Source: Streptomyces sp. TRM68367
GTDB lineage: Bacteria > Actinomycetota > Actinomycetes > Streptomycetales > Streptomycetaceae
Length of the DNA: 64,000 nucleotides
Assembly (NCBI RefSeq): GCF_014495685.1
Contig: NZ_JACTVI010000023.1
Coordinates: 1 to 64,000 of the forward strand
Direction: 5' to 3'
Below the pieces are notes generated by a model. It saw only the letters and a program-made list of their open reading frames with translations, was not told the DNA's origin and ran no database searches. The translations under genes were made by a program, and so were the position numbers. Below are positions 8,060 through 16,581 of this stretch, piece by piece. How positions within the stretch are numbered: the stretch's first letter is position 1; each line of letters starts with the position of its first letter.

Positions 8060-8629
8060 ATGCCCAAACCCCCCACCCGGGTCATCACCGGCCACAACGG
8101 AGGGACGGCCATCGTGACGTCGATGGGCCCGCCGGCCAACGTGTTCGAGATACAGACGGTTCCTGGTGTCGTGTTCTACGAGCTCTGGAACACCACGTCG
8201 ACTCCGGTGGCCATCGACAACGGCCCGGATCCGACCGACAAGCCGCTGCAGATCAAACCGCCCCCGAACGGCACGGTCATCCGCATGATCGACTACCCGC
8301 CCGACTCGGAGACGTTCCTCGCGAGGTCGGCCGAAGAGATGCGTGAGACGTTTGGGGAGATGGGGGAAACGGACGTCACCCTGAGGGCTTCTGAAGCACG
8401 CCACCCAGGGATGCACCGGACGGAAACGGTCGACTACGCCGTGGTGATCTCAGGGGAGATCACGTTGATCCTCGACGACAGCGAGACGGACCTCAAGGCG
8501 GGGGACGTGGTCATCCAGCGCGGAACGAACCACGCGTGGGCGAACCGCAGCGGTGCACCCGCCCGCATGCTCTTCGTCCTGATGGACGGTCAGTACGATC
8601 CGGCCCTGGTCGCCCACTTCTCCTCCTGA
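8060..8629 (+). CDS. Cupin domain-containing protein
   Basis: A 189-residue single-cupin protein. ATG at 8060 follows AGAGGAGCGAG. The core spans about residues 110-180: MHRTETVDYAVVISGEITLI, then DLKAGDVVIQRGTNHAWAN, the two cupin motifs, with H at RGTNHAW as a probable metal ligand. Small cupins of this type accompany CocE hydrolases and FAH-family genes in actinobacterial catabolic operons, where their exact role is unknown; it could be a dioxygenase, an isomerase or a binding protein. It is the last gene of the run. Confidence 0.85.
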   Translation: MPKPPTRVITGHNGGTAIVTSMGPPANVFEIQTVPGVVFYELWNTTSTPVAIDNGPDPTDKPLQIKPPPNGTVIRMIDYPPDSETFLARSAEEMRETFGEMGETDVTLRASEARHPGMHRTETVDYAVVISGEITLILDDSETDLKAGDVVIQRGTNHAWANRSGAPARMLFVLMDGQYDPALVAHFSS

Positions 8630-8649
8630 CATGAAGTCGCAGGTGAAGT

Positions 8650-8800
8650 GCGAACACGACCTCGGCGATCACCTCGTCGATGCCGACGGCCCGGGCGACC
8701 GACTCGGCGACGAGCTGGTTGTCGCCGGTCAGGAGGACGGGCGTAAGGCCGAGCCCTCTCAACTCCGCCACCGCATCAGCGCTGGTCTCTCGCCGTCTGG
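8650..8800 (-). pseudogene. Fragment of a heavy-metal P1B-type ATPase
   Basis: On the minus strand a frame encodes ADAVAELRGLGLTPVLLTGD followed by NQLVAESVARAVGIDEVIAE, the conserved P-domain region (TGDN) of CopA/CadA/ZntA-like pumps. Nothing before or after belongs to such a pump, so about 50 codons of a roughly 650-750-codon gene remain. It lies directly downstream of the ArsR gene on the same strand, as expected for a former metal-efflux operon. Confidence 0.65.
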
Positions 8801-8806
8801 GGAGGG

Positions 8807-9181
8807 TCAGGCCACTGCGGAAGTGGTCAGCAGCTTGCCCATCGCGGCGAGCACCGACGGCTCGACGCGGTAGTACACCCAGGTGCCGCGCCGCTCGGAG
8901 GTCAGCAGCCCGGCCTCCTTCAGCTTCTTCAGGTGATGACTCACGGTTGGCTGGGAGACGCCGACGTCGGAGATGTCGCACACGCATGCCTCCCCGCCCT
9001 CGTGCGAGGCCACGGCAGAGAACAGCCGCAGCCGCACCGGATCACCGAGCGCCTTGAACATCCGCGCAGCCGCCTCGGCCTCCTCCGGGGTGAACGGGCG
9101 CTCGGTCAGCGGCGGGCAGCACGGAACCACATCCTGACCGGCGTCGGGTTCCAGCAGCGGCAGCACCTTCGCATTTGGCAT
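8807..9181 (-). CDS. ArsR/SmtB family metal-sensing repressor
   Basis: A 124-residue winged-helix repressor. EACVCDI (C66, C68) matches the alpha-3 cysteine motif that binds arsenite, cadmium or lead in ArsR/CadC proteins; C21-C22 near the N-terminus may add ligands. The recognition helix is VSQPTVSHHLKKLKEAGLL. ATG at 9181 was preferred over GTG at 9199, because the intervening DNA (CAACATAGATGTATG) looks like an operator or promoter, making the transcript leaderless or nearly so. Its neighbours, a P-type ATPase scrap and a ruined flavin monooxygenase, indicate a broken metal or metalloid resistance locus. Confidence 0.9.
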   Translation of the reverse strand: MPNAKVLPLLEPDAGQDVVPCCPPLTERPFTPEEAEAAARMFKALGDPVRLRLFSAVASHEGGEACVCDISDVGVSQPTVSHHLKKLKEAGLLTSERRGTWVYYRVEPSVLAAMGKLLTTSAVA

Positions 9182-9273
9182 ACATCTATGTTGACACACG
9201 TCGAATCAGTAGGGCGAGGGGCGGCACCGCTCAACTGACCCGCACGTCGCCCCCGCCCGCTGAAGCGCAGACG

Positions 9274-10046
9274 TCAGAGCCCGGCCGCGGCCGGGGCCTT
9301 GCGGACGTGCGCGGCCAGTGCGTCGATCACGTACTGCGCGTCCCGTCCGATGCCGCGCAGCGTGTTCGAGGCGAAGGAACGCTGGAACTCCAGGCCGAGG
9401 TGGACCAGGCCCGGGTGGGTGGCGGATATGCCGCCGTGTGCAGAGGCGCACCCTGCTCGTCGAGAGCACCGAGCTTGGCCAGGTAACCCAGGTTCGGCCG
9501 GTATCCGGTGGCGAGCAGCACCACATCGACCTGCTCCCGGGCTCCGTCGGCCCACACGACCGCTTCACCGTCAAGGGCGGTGAACATCGGCCGCCGCTGA
9601 AGACGCCCGGTCTCCAGCGCGTCCTTGTAGGGGCCGGTGTCGAGCACGAGGGTGCCGCCGACAAAATGGATCACCCATTCCGGCGGCAGATGGTCGAGGC
9701 CGCTGGTCGTCAGCCAGTGGTGCAGGTCCTTGCCGTCGCGCAGCTGTGGAAGGAGGGCGCCGTCTGCCCGCCGACCGCGCAGCACGCGACGCGGCAGGGC
9801 GGGCACGTCGCAGGCAGCAGCGGGTTGCCGAAGGCCCCGCTCGCCGCGACGATCCCGGCCGCACCCAGGCGGCGGCCGTCGGCGGTGCGCAGCGTGAAGC
9901 CGGTGCTGTCATGCTCCATGCTCTCGATGCGGGTGTGGGTGCGGATCTCGGAATCCAGGCGGTCCGCGTAGCGGGTGAGGCAGTCGACGACCTCGTCGCG
10001 GTGCGGATAACGGTCGCCATCGCCGTCGAACGGCAGGCCCGGCAAA
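9274..10046 (-). pseudogene. Decayed flavin-dependent monooxygenase (ArsO/YUCCA-like)
   Basis: Minus-strand pieces in three frames form the middle and end of a FAD/NADPH monooxygenase. They include LPGLPFDGDGDRYPHRDEV and GIVAASGAFGNPLLP (frame one), GKDLHHWLTTSGLDHLPP through LLATGYRPNLGYLAKLGALD (frame two), and GGISATHPGLVHLGLEFQRS to the end (frame three). The first Rossmann motif and the NADPH-binding GxGxxG are both missing, so there are deletions as well as two frameshifts (near 9820 and 9440). It ends at 10046, almost where the duplicated HNH/pcaL segment begins. Proximity to arsR makes an ArsO-type role plausible. Confidence 0.75.
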
Positions 10047-10052
10047 GAGGCG

Positions 10053-10294
10053 TGCGGCGCAGGGACTGGGAGCGCCCGCGAGCCAGGAGGACGCACTGTC
10101 CCCACGGCCACGCGTACACGCCGGAGAACTCGTACCTGGATCCCCGAGGGTTCCGGCAATGTGAGATTTCGTGATACATGAGAGGGTCTGGGGCGTGAGT
10201 GAGACACCACCGAACACCCTGCAATACCGCTTTGACGGGCCAGAAGAGGCCCCGGTCCTGATCCTGGGTCCCTCACTGGACACCACCTGGCACA
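10053..10294 (+). repeat. Duplicated HNH-3'/pcaL-5' junction, decayed left copy
   Basis: This segment closely matches 23715-24006 in direct orientation. It holds the end of an HNH endonuclease (HCPHGHAYTPENSYLDPRGF) and the pcaL promoter. The first 32 or so codons of pcaL follow (MSETPPNTLQYRFDGPEEAP, then VLILGPSLDTTWH), and after that the frame stops at a TAG. About 50 bases present in the right copy are missing between the HNH tail and the pcaL start. The copies lie 13.66 kb apart and bracket the transposase graveyard. Confidence 0.8.
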
Positions 10295-10673
10295 GGCTGT
10301 AGAGACCGTCCATGGACGTCCAGTTATTCCAGCGCGGGCACGAAATTGCAGGTCAGGGCCTTCTGGTCCGAGAGGGTCCGCCCAGTTCTTGACAGGTGTG
10401 TGATAGCGGGTGATACAGCGAAGCCCCGCCGGGAACCATCCTGATGGGACCTCTGCGCGGAGCGGTGAGACGACGAGCCGCACCGGAGCGCTCCGGTGCG
10501 GCTCCGTCCTGAGATCGGCTGAGCTGGCGCGCACGATGCGGTCGGCGCCCAATGCGGTCCGTGTTCCTGTGACGCTTTCGGGGGTGCGCCTGATTTACGA
10601 TCGCACCCGCCCACTCGTCCGTAGGGATTCGCGCCCCTCACGGCGCGCCCCGGCCACCAGGGCGCGTGCGTTC
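10295..10673. other. Gap between truncated pcaL copy and ISAs1 remnant
   Basis: No convincing gene. The stretch contains a perfect 30-base palindrome (10475-10504). A small minus-strand ORF shadow is all else that can be seen, and I could not identify insertion-sequence ends. Confidence 0.5.
10475..10504. terminator. Perfect 30-base palindrome, probable bidirectional terminator
   Basis: The left arm GAGCCGCACCGGAGC is followed directly by its exact reverse complement, giving a loopless 15-base-pair hairpin on either strand. No U-tract follows, as is usual in Streptomyces. It could stop transcription between the ISAs1 remnant and the truncated pcaL copy, or be a recombination or protein-binding site. 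Confidence 0.5.
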
Positions 10674-11864
10674 TCACGTCGTGGGCTTGATCAGGTCGAG
10701 TGCGTGGTCGGGGTGGGACCGGTAGTGATCGACGGCTGCTGCGTGGTTGCGCCAGCCGACGAGTTCGGCCAGGGCGAGGGCGGTGTTGCGCAGGGCGGCC
10801 ATGACGCGGGGTGCGCTGCCCGTGCGGATCTTGGAGGCGTCTTCGCGGAGGGTGACGTCGCGCAGGTGGTGCAGGGCTTCGATGCCCCAATGCTCGCGCA
10901 CGTGCTCGGCAAGCTGGGCCGGGGTGGCCTGGCGTCATGGTCAGGTCCGTCAGAGCGTAGACGCGTTCGATGCTCAGTTTTCCGGTGCTGAGCACCCTGC
11001 TGCGGCGGACGATCTGCAGGACCTGGTCGGTGTGGGGGAAGTGGAGACCGGGGACGGTGGCGACCTTGATGCGGCGGATCTCGTCGCGGCCGTGCGCGGT
11101 GGCGCGGGTCTTGTCCATGAGCGGGATCTCGTGCCAGGGCAGCTTCCGCAGCCGGGCGTGCAGGGTGGGGTGGTTGTCCTTGATCAGGGCGATGTAGTGG
11201 GCGTTCTTCTCCTCGACGAGGAAGCGGGCGTGCTCGGTCTGGCTGTGCATCGCATCGAAGGTCACGACCTTGCCCCGCAGGTCGAGCGGTTCCAGCAGCG
11301 GCCAGAACGCGGTGATCTCGTTGCTCCTGGTGTCCACCTGGCGCTGGGCGATGACGGTCCGGCTGCCGTGCACCGCCAGATGGACGGCCCGGCTGCCGCG
11401 GGCGCGTCAGCCCGCACGGTCTTACCGTCCACCGCGACCGCCTCCCGCTTGGCCAGGCCTCGCTCCGGCTCGGGGGCGGTGAGCGAGTCGGCGCGCTGGA
11501 GTTGGAACCAGGCGCCCAGGGCGTCGTCGAGGACGTCGCCGTCGAGGCGTCGGAGCAGTCGGGCGACGGTGGTGGCACGGGGATGCCGCGGACCAGGCCG
11601 ATCCGGACCCGTGTGGCGGGGTCGAGGCCGGCGGCGAAGTGTGTGATCCCGGCCCAGCCGGCGGCCCCGGCCAGGACGTTGGACGGCCACCAGGCGCAGG
11701 ACAAGGAGCGGGCCGAGGCCGTAGCGGCAGCCCCGGCACCTTCGCGGGTCCGGGATGGCGTCGAGGACCTCGGCGAGGGAGACGAGCGCGGTGGCGTCGT
11801 CCAGGAGACCGCCCGGCATGCGGGCGCGTTGGCGGGCGAGCGTGGAGATCAGGAAAGATGGCAT
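10674..11864 (-). mobile_element. Inactive ISAs1-family transposase (multiple frameshifts)
   Basis: Minus-strand segments in different frames reassemble an ISAs1/IS4-type DDE transposase. They are: SLAEVLDAIPDPRRCRGCRY; ATRVRIGLVRGIP; AVAVDGKTVRA (first catalytic Asp region); VVTFDAMHSQTEHARFLVEE with HYIALIKDNHPTLHARL (second Asp); and REHWGIEALHHLRDVTLRED (catalytic Glu region), followed by the normal C-terminus. At least four frame changes are needed. Terminal inverted repeats were not found. The element is dead but nearly full length (about 390 codons). Confidence 0.85.
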
Positions 11865-11963
11865 GCGGACACGGTCGGTTCAATCGGGCCTTCAGATTCC
11901 GCATCGCCAGGCGCTCGGCCTGCCTTCAAGCCCCGGCCGATGCACGGAGGGCTCCCGGGGCGG

Positions 11964-12794
11964 TTACCCGACGAGGGCCTGCGTCCCAATGACATTCAGG
12001 AGCGCCAAGCGGTTGGCGTCCTCGGTGCCGGGCTGGGCGGTGTAGACCACGATGCGAAGATCGCTGCCGGCGACGCTGAGCACGTCGCAGTCCAGGGTCA
12101 GTGCGCCGACCTGGGGGTGGTCGATGGTCTTGCGGGCGGCTTGGTGCTCGCCGACGGCGCCTGACTCCCAAAGCGTGTCGAACTCGGCGCTGCTGCAGCG
12201 TAGTTCGGCGATGAGGGACTTGAGGTTCGGGTCGTCGGGGTAGCGGCCGGCGGTGCGGCGCAGGTCGGCAACGTGCGCCACCTGCAGGGCGCCTCTGGAT
12301 TCGGGGGTGTGGCGCACGCGGCTTCGGGGGTTGACGAAGTTGCGCCAAACCGCGTTGAGGTCATCGCCGTGCCATGCGCCCATGAGTACCGTGTAAAGGG
12401 GGTTGGCGAGCAGCTGGGTCCAGGCGGCGTCGAAGACGGCGACGGGTGTACCGCTCAGGCGGTCCAGCACGCGGTGGACGCCAGGGGTGATGTGCTGCGG
12501 GACCGTGCCGGGGCCGGGCGGGACGAGGCCAGCCAGACGAAAGAGGTGGGCTCGCTCGTCCTGGGTGAGTCGCAGAGCGCGGGCCAGGGCCCCGACAACC
12601 TGGGGTGAAGGGCTGGCGGCTCGTCCCTGTTCCAGCCGGATGATGTAGTCGGCGGAGATACCGGCCAGCTGGGACAGTTCCTCACGGCGCAGACCGGCGG
12701 CGCGCCTGCGTCCGCCCGCGGGCAAGCCGACGGCCTGGGGCGAGACCCGGTCCCGCCAGTGGCGCAAGGTTGCGCCGAGTTCTGTGGTCGCCAT
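11964..12794 (-). CDS. XRE-family regulator with MmyB-like ligand-binding domain
   Basis: A 276-residue regulator common in streptomycetes. Residues about 8-90 hold a helix-turn-helix (LRREELSQLAGISADYIIRL), with the characteristic EQGRAASPSPQVVGALARAL. Residues 105-270 are the MmyB-like PAS-type domain that binds a fatty-acid-like or other small ligand (DAAWTQLLANPLYTVLMG). It is divergent from the reductase/NTF2/SDR genes with only 102 bases between starts. In this family such divergence almost always means the regulator controls the adjacent oxidoreductases. Confidence 0.92.
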   Translation of the reverse strand: MATTELGATLRHWRDRVSPQAVGLPAGGRRRAAGLRREELSQLAGISADYIIRLEQGRAASPSPQVVGALARALRLTQDERAHLFRLAGLVPPGPGTVPQHITPGVHRVLDRLSGTPVAVFDAAWTQLLANPLYTVLMGAWHGDDLNAVWRNFVNPRSRVRHTPESRGALQVAHVADLRRTAGRYPDDPNLKSLIAELRCSSAEFDTLWESGAVGEHQAARKTIDHPQVGALTLDCDVLSVAGSDLRIVVYTAQPGTEDANRLALLNVIGTQALVG

Positions 12795-12896
12795 GCCCTT
12801 GATTGTGGCAAGAGAGGCGTTACCTGTCCTGGTACCGCCATTCCCAGGAAAACGGGTCTACTACCTAACCAGGCATCTCCCGCTGACCGTGGAGGC

Positions 12897-13692
12897 ATGA
12901 CACCAACGCGAACTCCTGCACGACCCGTCGTGGGGTTCATTGGACTGGGTGACCAGGGCCTGCCCATGGCCACCGCGATCGCCGAAGCAGGATTCCCCCT
13001 GCGCGCCTGGGCCTGGCGCCTCGCATCCCTGGACGGCCTGGGCAAGATCCCCCACCAGCGACACGACACGGCCGGGGAGCTGGCTGCCGCCTGCGACATC
13101 GTCTGCCTGTGCGTGCGCACCGACGCCGACGTCCTACAGCTAGTCGACCAGATCCTGCAGGATCTGCGTCCCGGCACAGTCGTCGTCAACCACGGCACGG
13201 GGCTGCCCGGCAACGCCGTCCGACTGGCCCAGCTGTGCGCGAAGCGCGATGTCGAGGTGATGGACGCACCGGTCAGCGGCGGCCGGCCGGCCGCCGAGGA
13301 GCGCCGGCTGACCACCATGGTCGGCGGTCCGCTGTCGGCGGCCGAGCGCTGCACGCTCGTGTTCCGGTCCTTCTCCCGCCACGTGGTGCATCTGGGCGAG
13401 GCCGGCGCGGGGTAGACGGCGAAGCTGTTCAACAACGCGCTGCTGATGATGAACCAGGCCGCGATCGGGGAGATCGTCGAACTGGCCGCCGAGTTGAAGC
13501 TGGACGCCGGACGTCCTGAACACCATGGTGCGGCCCCACAACGTGGACCATCTCTCCGCCGTGGAAGCACTGGACATGGAGCTGTTCGACCAGGCCATGC
13601 GCGAGGCCGGAATCGAACCCACCGCCGTCACCGGCCGTGGCCTGGCCGGTGCCCGCGGGCTCGCCCAGTTGCTGCAGCGCCTCAACGCATGA
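12897..13692 (+). pseudogene. NAD-binding reductase of the 3-hydroxyisobutyrate dehydrogenase family (amber codon and frameshift)
   Basis: The N-terminus has the beta-HAD Rossmann motif VVGFIGLGDQGLPMATAIAE and the substrate motif VMDAPVSGGRPAAEE. TAG at 13413-13415 sits where relatives read GAGQTAKLxNN, so a glutamine codon CAG appears to have become TAG. The same frame continues as TAKLFNNALLMMNQAAIGEI. A second lesion near 13510 shifts the frame, after which DVLNTMVRPHNVDHLSAVEA and the C-terminus follow to TGA at 13692. As written, only a 172-residue Rossmann half is made. GGAGG lies just one base before ATG at 12897. Confidence 0.78.
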
Positions 13693-13725
13693 ACGACGAC
13701 TCGTTCCTCTCTCCCGAGGAGCCCC

Positions 13726-14199
13726 ATGTCCGCTGAAGGCGTGACACAGCTGGTGCTGCGCGAACGCCAGAGCCGGGAACGCGGCTGGTACGAGGAGATG
13801 GCCACTTGCTTCGCCGACGACTCGATCGTCCAGATGAGCTGGTTCACCGGCAGCGGCGCCGACTTCGTCCGCCAGACCCGCGCCATGGCCGGGCGCGGCG
13901 ACCACGCGGTGCACCGGCTCAGCCCGCCCACCGTCCGCATCGACGGTGACCGGGCCCTGGTCGAGCTGCCGCTGGTCATCGAGTGGCGCATCAACACCGA
14001 CGGGGTGCAGGCGGACCTGCCCTCCCCCTGCCGCTCTCAGCACCGCGCTCAGCGCGGCACCGACGGACTGTGGCGCAGCGCGCGGATTACCTCGATCTAC
14101 GAGCAGGACACCCTCGTCCCGGTCCTGCCGGGCACCCGGCTCGCCGTCGACCCGGCCGAACTGGCCGGCTACCGGCCGTCCTACCGGTTCCTGGCCTGA
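13726..14199 (+). CDS. SnoaL/NTF2-like family protein (possibly truncated)
   Basis: A 157-residue alpha+beta cone-fold protein resembling polyketide-cyclase/SnoaL-like domains: ERGWYEEMATCFADDSIVQM, then TVRIDGDRALVELPLVIEWR and RITSIYEQDTLVPVLPG. The TGA at 14197 may be a nonsense change: beyond it the same frame continues convincingly as YLNRKGYTVGDHHLGDDQPD, which looks like a normal family C-terminus, and no other stop occurs until inside the next gene. It lies 33 bases after the reductase pseudogene and probably shares its operon under the XRE regulator. Confidence 0.75.
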   Translation: MSAEGVTQLVLRERQSRERGWYEEMATCFADDSIVQMSWFTGSGADFVRQTRAMAGRGDHAVHRLSPPTVRIDGDRALVELPLVIEWRINTDGVQADLPSPCRSQHRAQRGTDGLWRSARITSIYEQDTLVPVLPGTRLAVDPAELAGYRPSYRFLA

Positions 14200-14353
14200 T
14201 ACCTGAACCGCAAGGGCTACACCGTCGGCGATCACCACCTCGGTGACGACCAGCCCGACGCCGTCGCCGCGCGGTACCGCGCCCAACACACCTGGCTCCA
14301 CCAGAGCCCCACCACCCCGGCCACGTTGGCCGACCCCGAAAGGAACTGCACTC

Positions 14354-15133
14354 ATGAGCCAGCTCGCCCTCGTCACCGGCGCCACCTCCGGCATCGGCAA
14401 GGCATTCGCCGAGCGCCTCGCCGCGGACGGCTACGACCTGATCGTCGTCGGCCGCAACAAGGACCGCCTCGAGGAGTTCGCCGCCGCCCACCCCGACGTC
14501 ACGGTCCGCACCGTCGCCGCCGACCTGTCCACCGACGTCGGCATCGACACCGTCGCCGAGATCTGCGCCAGTGAGCCGCTGACGATGCTCGTCAACAACG
14601 CCGGCGTCGCCCACTACATGCCGATGGCCCAACTGCCCGCCGACAAGGCCCGCGAACTCGTCCACGTCAAGGTGGTCGCCCCCACCATGCTCACCCGCGC
14701 CGCCGCCGCCGAGATGCAGGAACGCGGCGACGGAAAGATCATCAACGTGGCTGGGATGATCGCTTTCAGCGGCCCCGCCGACAAGTCCGTCATGCCCCGC
14801 CGCGCCGTCTACGCCGGCTCGCTGGCCCACCTCGTGGCCATGTCACAGACCCTCAGCGCCGAACTGGAGGACACCGGCGTCCAGATCCAGGTGCTGTGCC
14901 CCGGCGTCGTCGCCACCGAGTTCCACACGCGTCAGGGCCTCGACCTGAGTGCCGTGCCGCGCATGAGCGCCGAGGACGTCGTCACCGCCGGGCTGCGCGG
15001 CCTCCAACTCGGCGAGGTCGTCTGCGCCCCCGGCGTCGAGGACGCCGGGCTCCTCGACGCGGTCTTCAAGGCCGACCTCGCCGCCTTCGGCGGACAGAGC
15101 CCCGAACTCGCCTCCCGCTACCGGGCCAGCTGA
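14354..15133 (+). CDS. SDR family oxidoreductase lacking the catalytic lysine
   Basis: A 259-residue classical SDR. ATG at 14354 follows AAAGGAAC. The cofactor motif is TGATSGIG (residues 9-16), NNAG is at 81-84, and the active-site tyrosine would be Y153 in VYAGSLAHL. The YxxxK motif reads YAGSL, so L157 replaces the lysine that normally holds the ribose and lowers the tyrosine pKa. VQVLCPGVVATEF-like sequence follows, as in the fatty-acyl/short-chain group. The enzyme may be inactive, use another residue, or be a binding protein. A hairpin terminator follows the stop. Confidence 0.88.
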   Translation: MSQLALVTGATSGIGKAFAERLAADGYDLIVVGRNKDRLEEFAAAHPDVTVRTVAADLSTDVGIDTVAEICASEPLTMLVNNAGVAHYMPMAQLPADKARELVHVKVVAPTMLTRAAAAEMQERGDGKIINVAGMIAFSGPADKSVMPRRAVYAGSLAHLVAMSQTLSAELEDTGVQIQVLCPGVVATEFHTRQGLDLSAVPRMSAEDVVTAGLRGLQLGEVVCAPGVEDAGLLDAVFKADLAAFGGQSPELASRYRAS

Positions 15134-15151
15134 CCGCGACTCCAGTCGTCC

Positions 15152-15175
15152 GGCACCGGCCAGACGGCCGGTGCC
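15152..15175. terminator. Hairpin terminator after the SDR gene
   Basis: GGCACCGGCC, a 4-base loop AGAC, then the exact complement GGCCGGTGCC. The 10-base-pair GC stem sits 18 bases past the SDR stop, typical of a Streptomyces terminator without a U-tract. Confidence 0.75.
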
Positions 15176-15663
15176 AGGGAAGTCCGGGGCTCCGTCAGAG
15201 ATCTTGTTGTGCCAACTTGCCCGGACCGGCCGCGGCCGGGTCGGCGCGTGCCCAGTTTCAGACACCTTGATGGTCCCGAGAGCGCGTCCCGCTTCACTCA
15301 TCCAGCGACACCACAAGCCAGACATCCAGTCATGAACGTGACGTCCCACCACCCGAGAACGCACGCGCAATGCCCCGGCCACGCGTGGGTGGGAGCGTGT
15401 TGTGTGGCCTGGCCTGGCCTGGCCTGGCCGGGGCCGGGCTGGAGGGGCAGCCTTTCCTTCTCGGCATGGACGCTGGTCGGCCGTCTCGACGCTCAGTTGA
15501 CGCTCTCCAGATAGGTCGTCACTGGAATGCGGCGGTGGCCGTGCCGACTGCCGTGGACGATGTCGTCGTGTAAGTAGCTGGTGTCATTTCGACCGCCACC
15601 GCTCAAGATCGAAGAGGCATCGGCTACTCAGCACTCTGTCCGGCTGCGGTATCCGGCCTGGGC
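15176..15663. other. Intergenic region between SDR and cysteine-dioxygenase-like gene
   Basis: About 490 bases with no credible gene on either strand. The only structure seen is the GGCCT tandem repeat at 15406-15429. Both flanking genes end here, so no promoter is needed. Confidence 0.6.
15406..15429. repeat. GGCCT pentanucleotide tandem repeat
   Basis: Four exact GGCCT units plus a partial fifth. A simple-sequence run of this kind can change length by slippage, but nothing coding lies over it. Confidence 0.8.
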
Positions 15664-16581
15664 TCAGGTCATCGGGGTATTGGCCAGGACCCGGCGGAGA
15701 ATGCCCCAGGAGAGGTCGGACTCGGTGGCGAAGGAGCGGCGCTTCTTGGACTTCTCGTCGATGTAGTCGAAGGAGTCACGGTTGTAGCTGTCGCCGTCGT
15801 CGTCCTGGACGGCGGTCTGCTCCGGGTTGAGGTAAACGTGGAAGCTGGCGCCGAATTCGGCGCTGGAGTTCATGTAGCCAGGGCCGGTGGCGCCGCCGCC
15901 GCCGTCCATCGGGCAGTACACCCGGTGCACGGCGTAGTTGTCCTTGGAGAGCCAGGCGCACTGGCCGGGGGTGAGGGTGAGCAGGCCGAGCTTGCGGGCG
16001 TCCCACTTGAGGTGTTCGTAGACCATGACGTCGAGCTGGCCGGCGAGGCAGAAGACGATGCCGGTGGTGTGGCCGTGGGAGTGGATGGGCGAGTAGTGCT
16101 GCGCCGGCCAGATCTCCAGGACCACGGGCGAGCCGATGTCACCCTTCGGGTGGTCGTCGGGGTGGAGGTGGCCGTGTTCGCTGGCCAGGTCGTCGTAATC
16201 GCCCCGGCCGGAGCAGGCGACGCGAATGTAGGGCGGATGGGTGTGGTCCTTCTTGTACTTCTCCACCAGGATCTGGCGCAGGAGCCCCACCTTGTCACCG
16301 GGTTCGGCAGCGGGGGCGAGGTGTTTGCGCATCGCTTCGACCTCCCATGCGGACAGGCGCAGGTCCTCGGCCTTGCGCGCAAGGTCCATGACGGCCGGCG
16401 GGATCATCAGCTGGCGGGCGTACTCGTCGAAGGAGGTGGCCTGTCCGATCACCAGCGACGGTACGGCCTCGGCGCCCTTGAGGCGCAACTGCCGTTCCTC
16501 TTCCTTGGTGATGTGGAAGGGATGCTTTGCCCGGCCGTACTCGGGGCGGTCTGCGTTGGTATGGGCGGCTGTCAGGCTCAT
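15664..16581 (-). CDS. Cysteine dioxygenase-like cupin protein
   Basis: A 305-residue protein with a type I cysteine-dioxygenase-like cupin in its second half. IWPAQHYSPIHSHGHTTGIV carries the iron ligands (H167, H169), and H219 in NYAVHRVY is the third histidine. The region GIVFCLAGQLDVMVYE matches the family's beta-strand and cysteine position. The N-terminal 110 residues (KEEERQLRLKGAEAVPSLVI) are an extension absent from minimal enzymes of about 200 residues. ATG at 16581 was chosen because GAAGGAG lies 9 bases upstream. The expected reaction is O2-dependent oxidation of a thiol, but the substrate is uncertain. Confidence 0.75.
   Translation of the reverse strand: MSLTAAHTNADRPEYGRAKHPFHITKEEERQLRLKGAEAVPSLVIGQATSFDEYARQLMIPPAVMDLARKAEDLRLSAWEVEAMRKHLAPAAEPGDKVGLLRQILVEKYKKDHTHPPYIRVACSGRGDYDDLASEHGHLHPDDHPKGDIGSPVVLEIWPAQHYSPIHSHGHTTGIVFCLAGQLDVMVYEHLKWDARKLGLLTLTPGQCAWLSKDNYAVHRVYCPMDGGGGATGPGYMNSSAEFGASFHVYLNPEQTAVQDDDGDSYNRDSFDYIDEKSKKRRSFATESDLSWGILRRVLANTPMT

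Noticed and set aside
10295..10673. Terminal inverted repeats or target duplication of the ISAs1 remnant
   Set aside because: No matching ends could be found on both sides of 10674-11864; the element is too decayed.
15406..15429. GGCCT tandem run as a possible CRISPR or iteron array
   Set aside because: Only five 5-base units with no spacers; simple-sequence slippage explains it.
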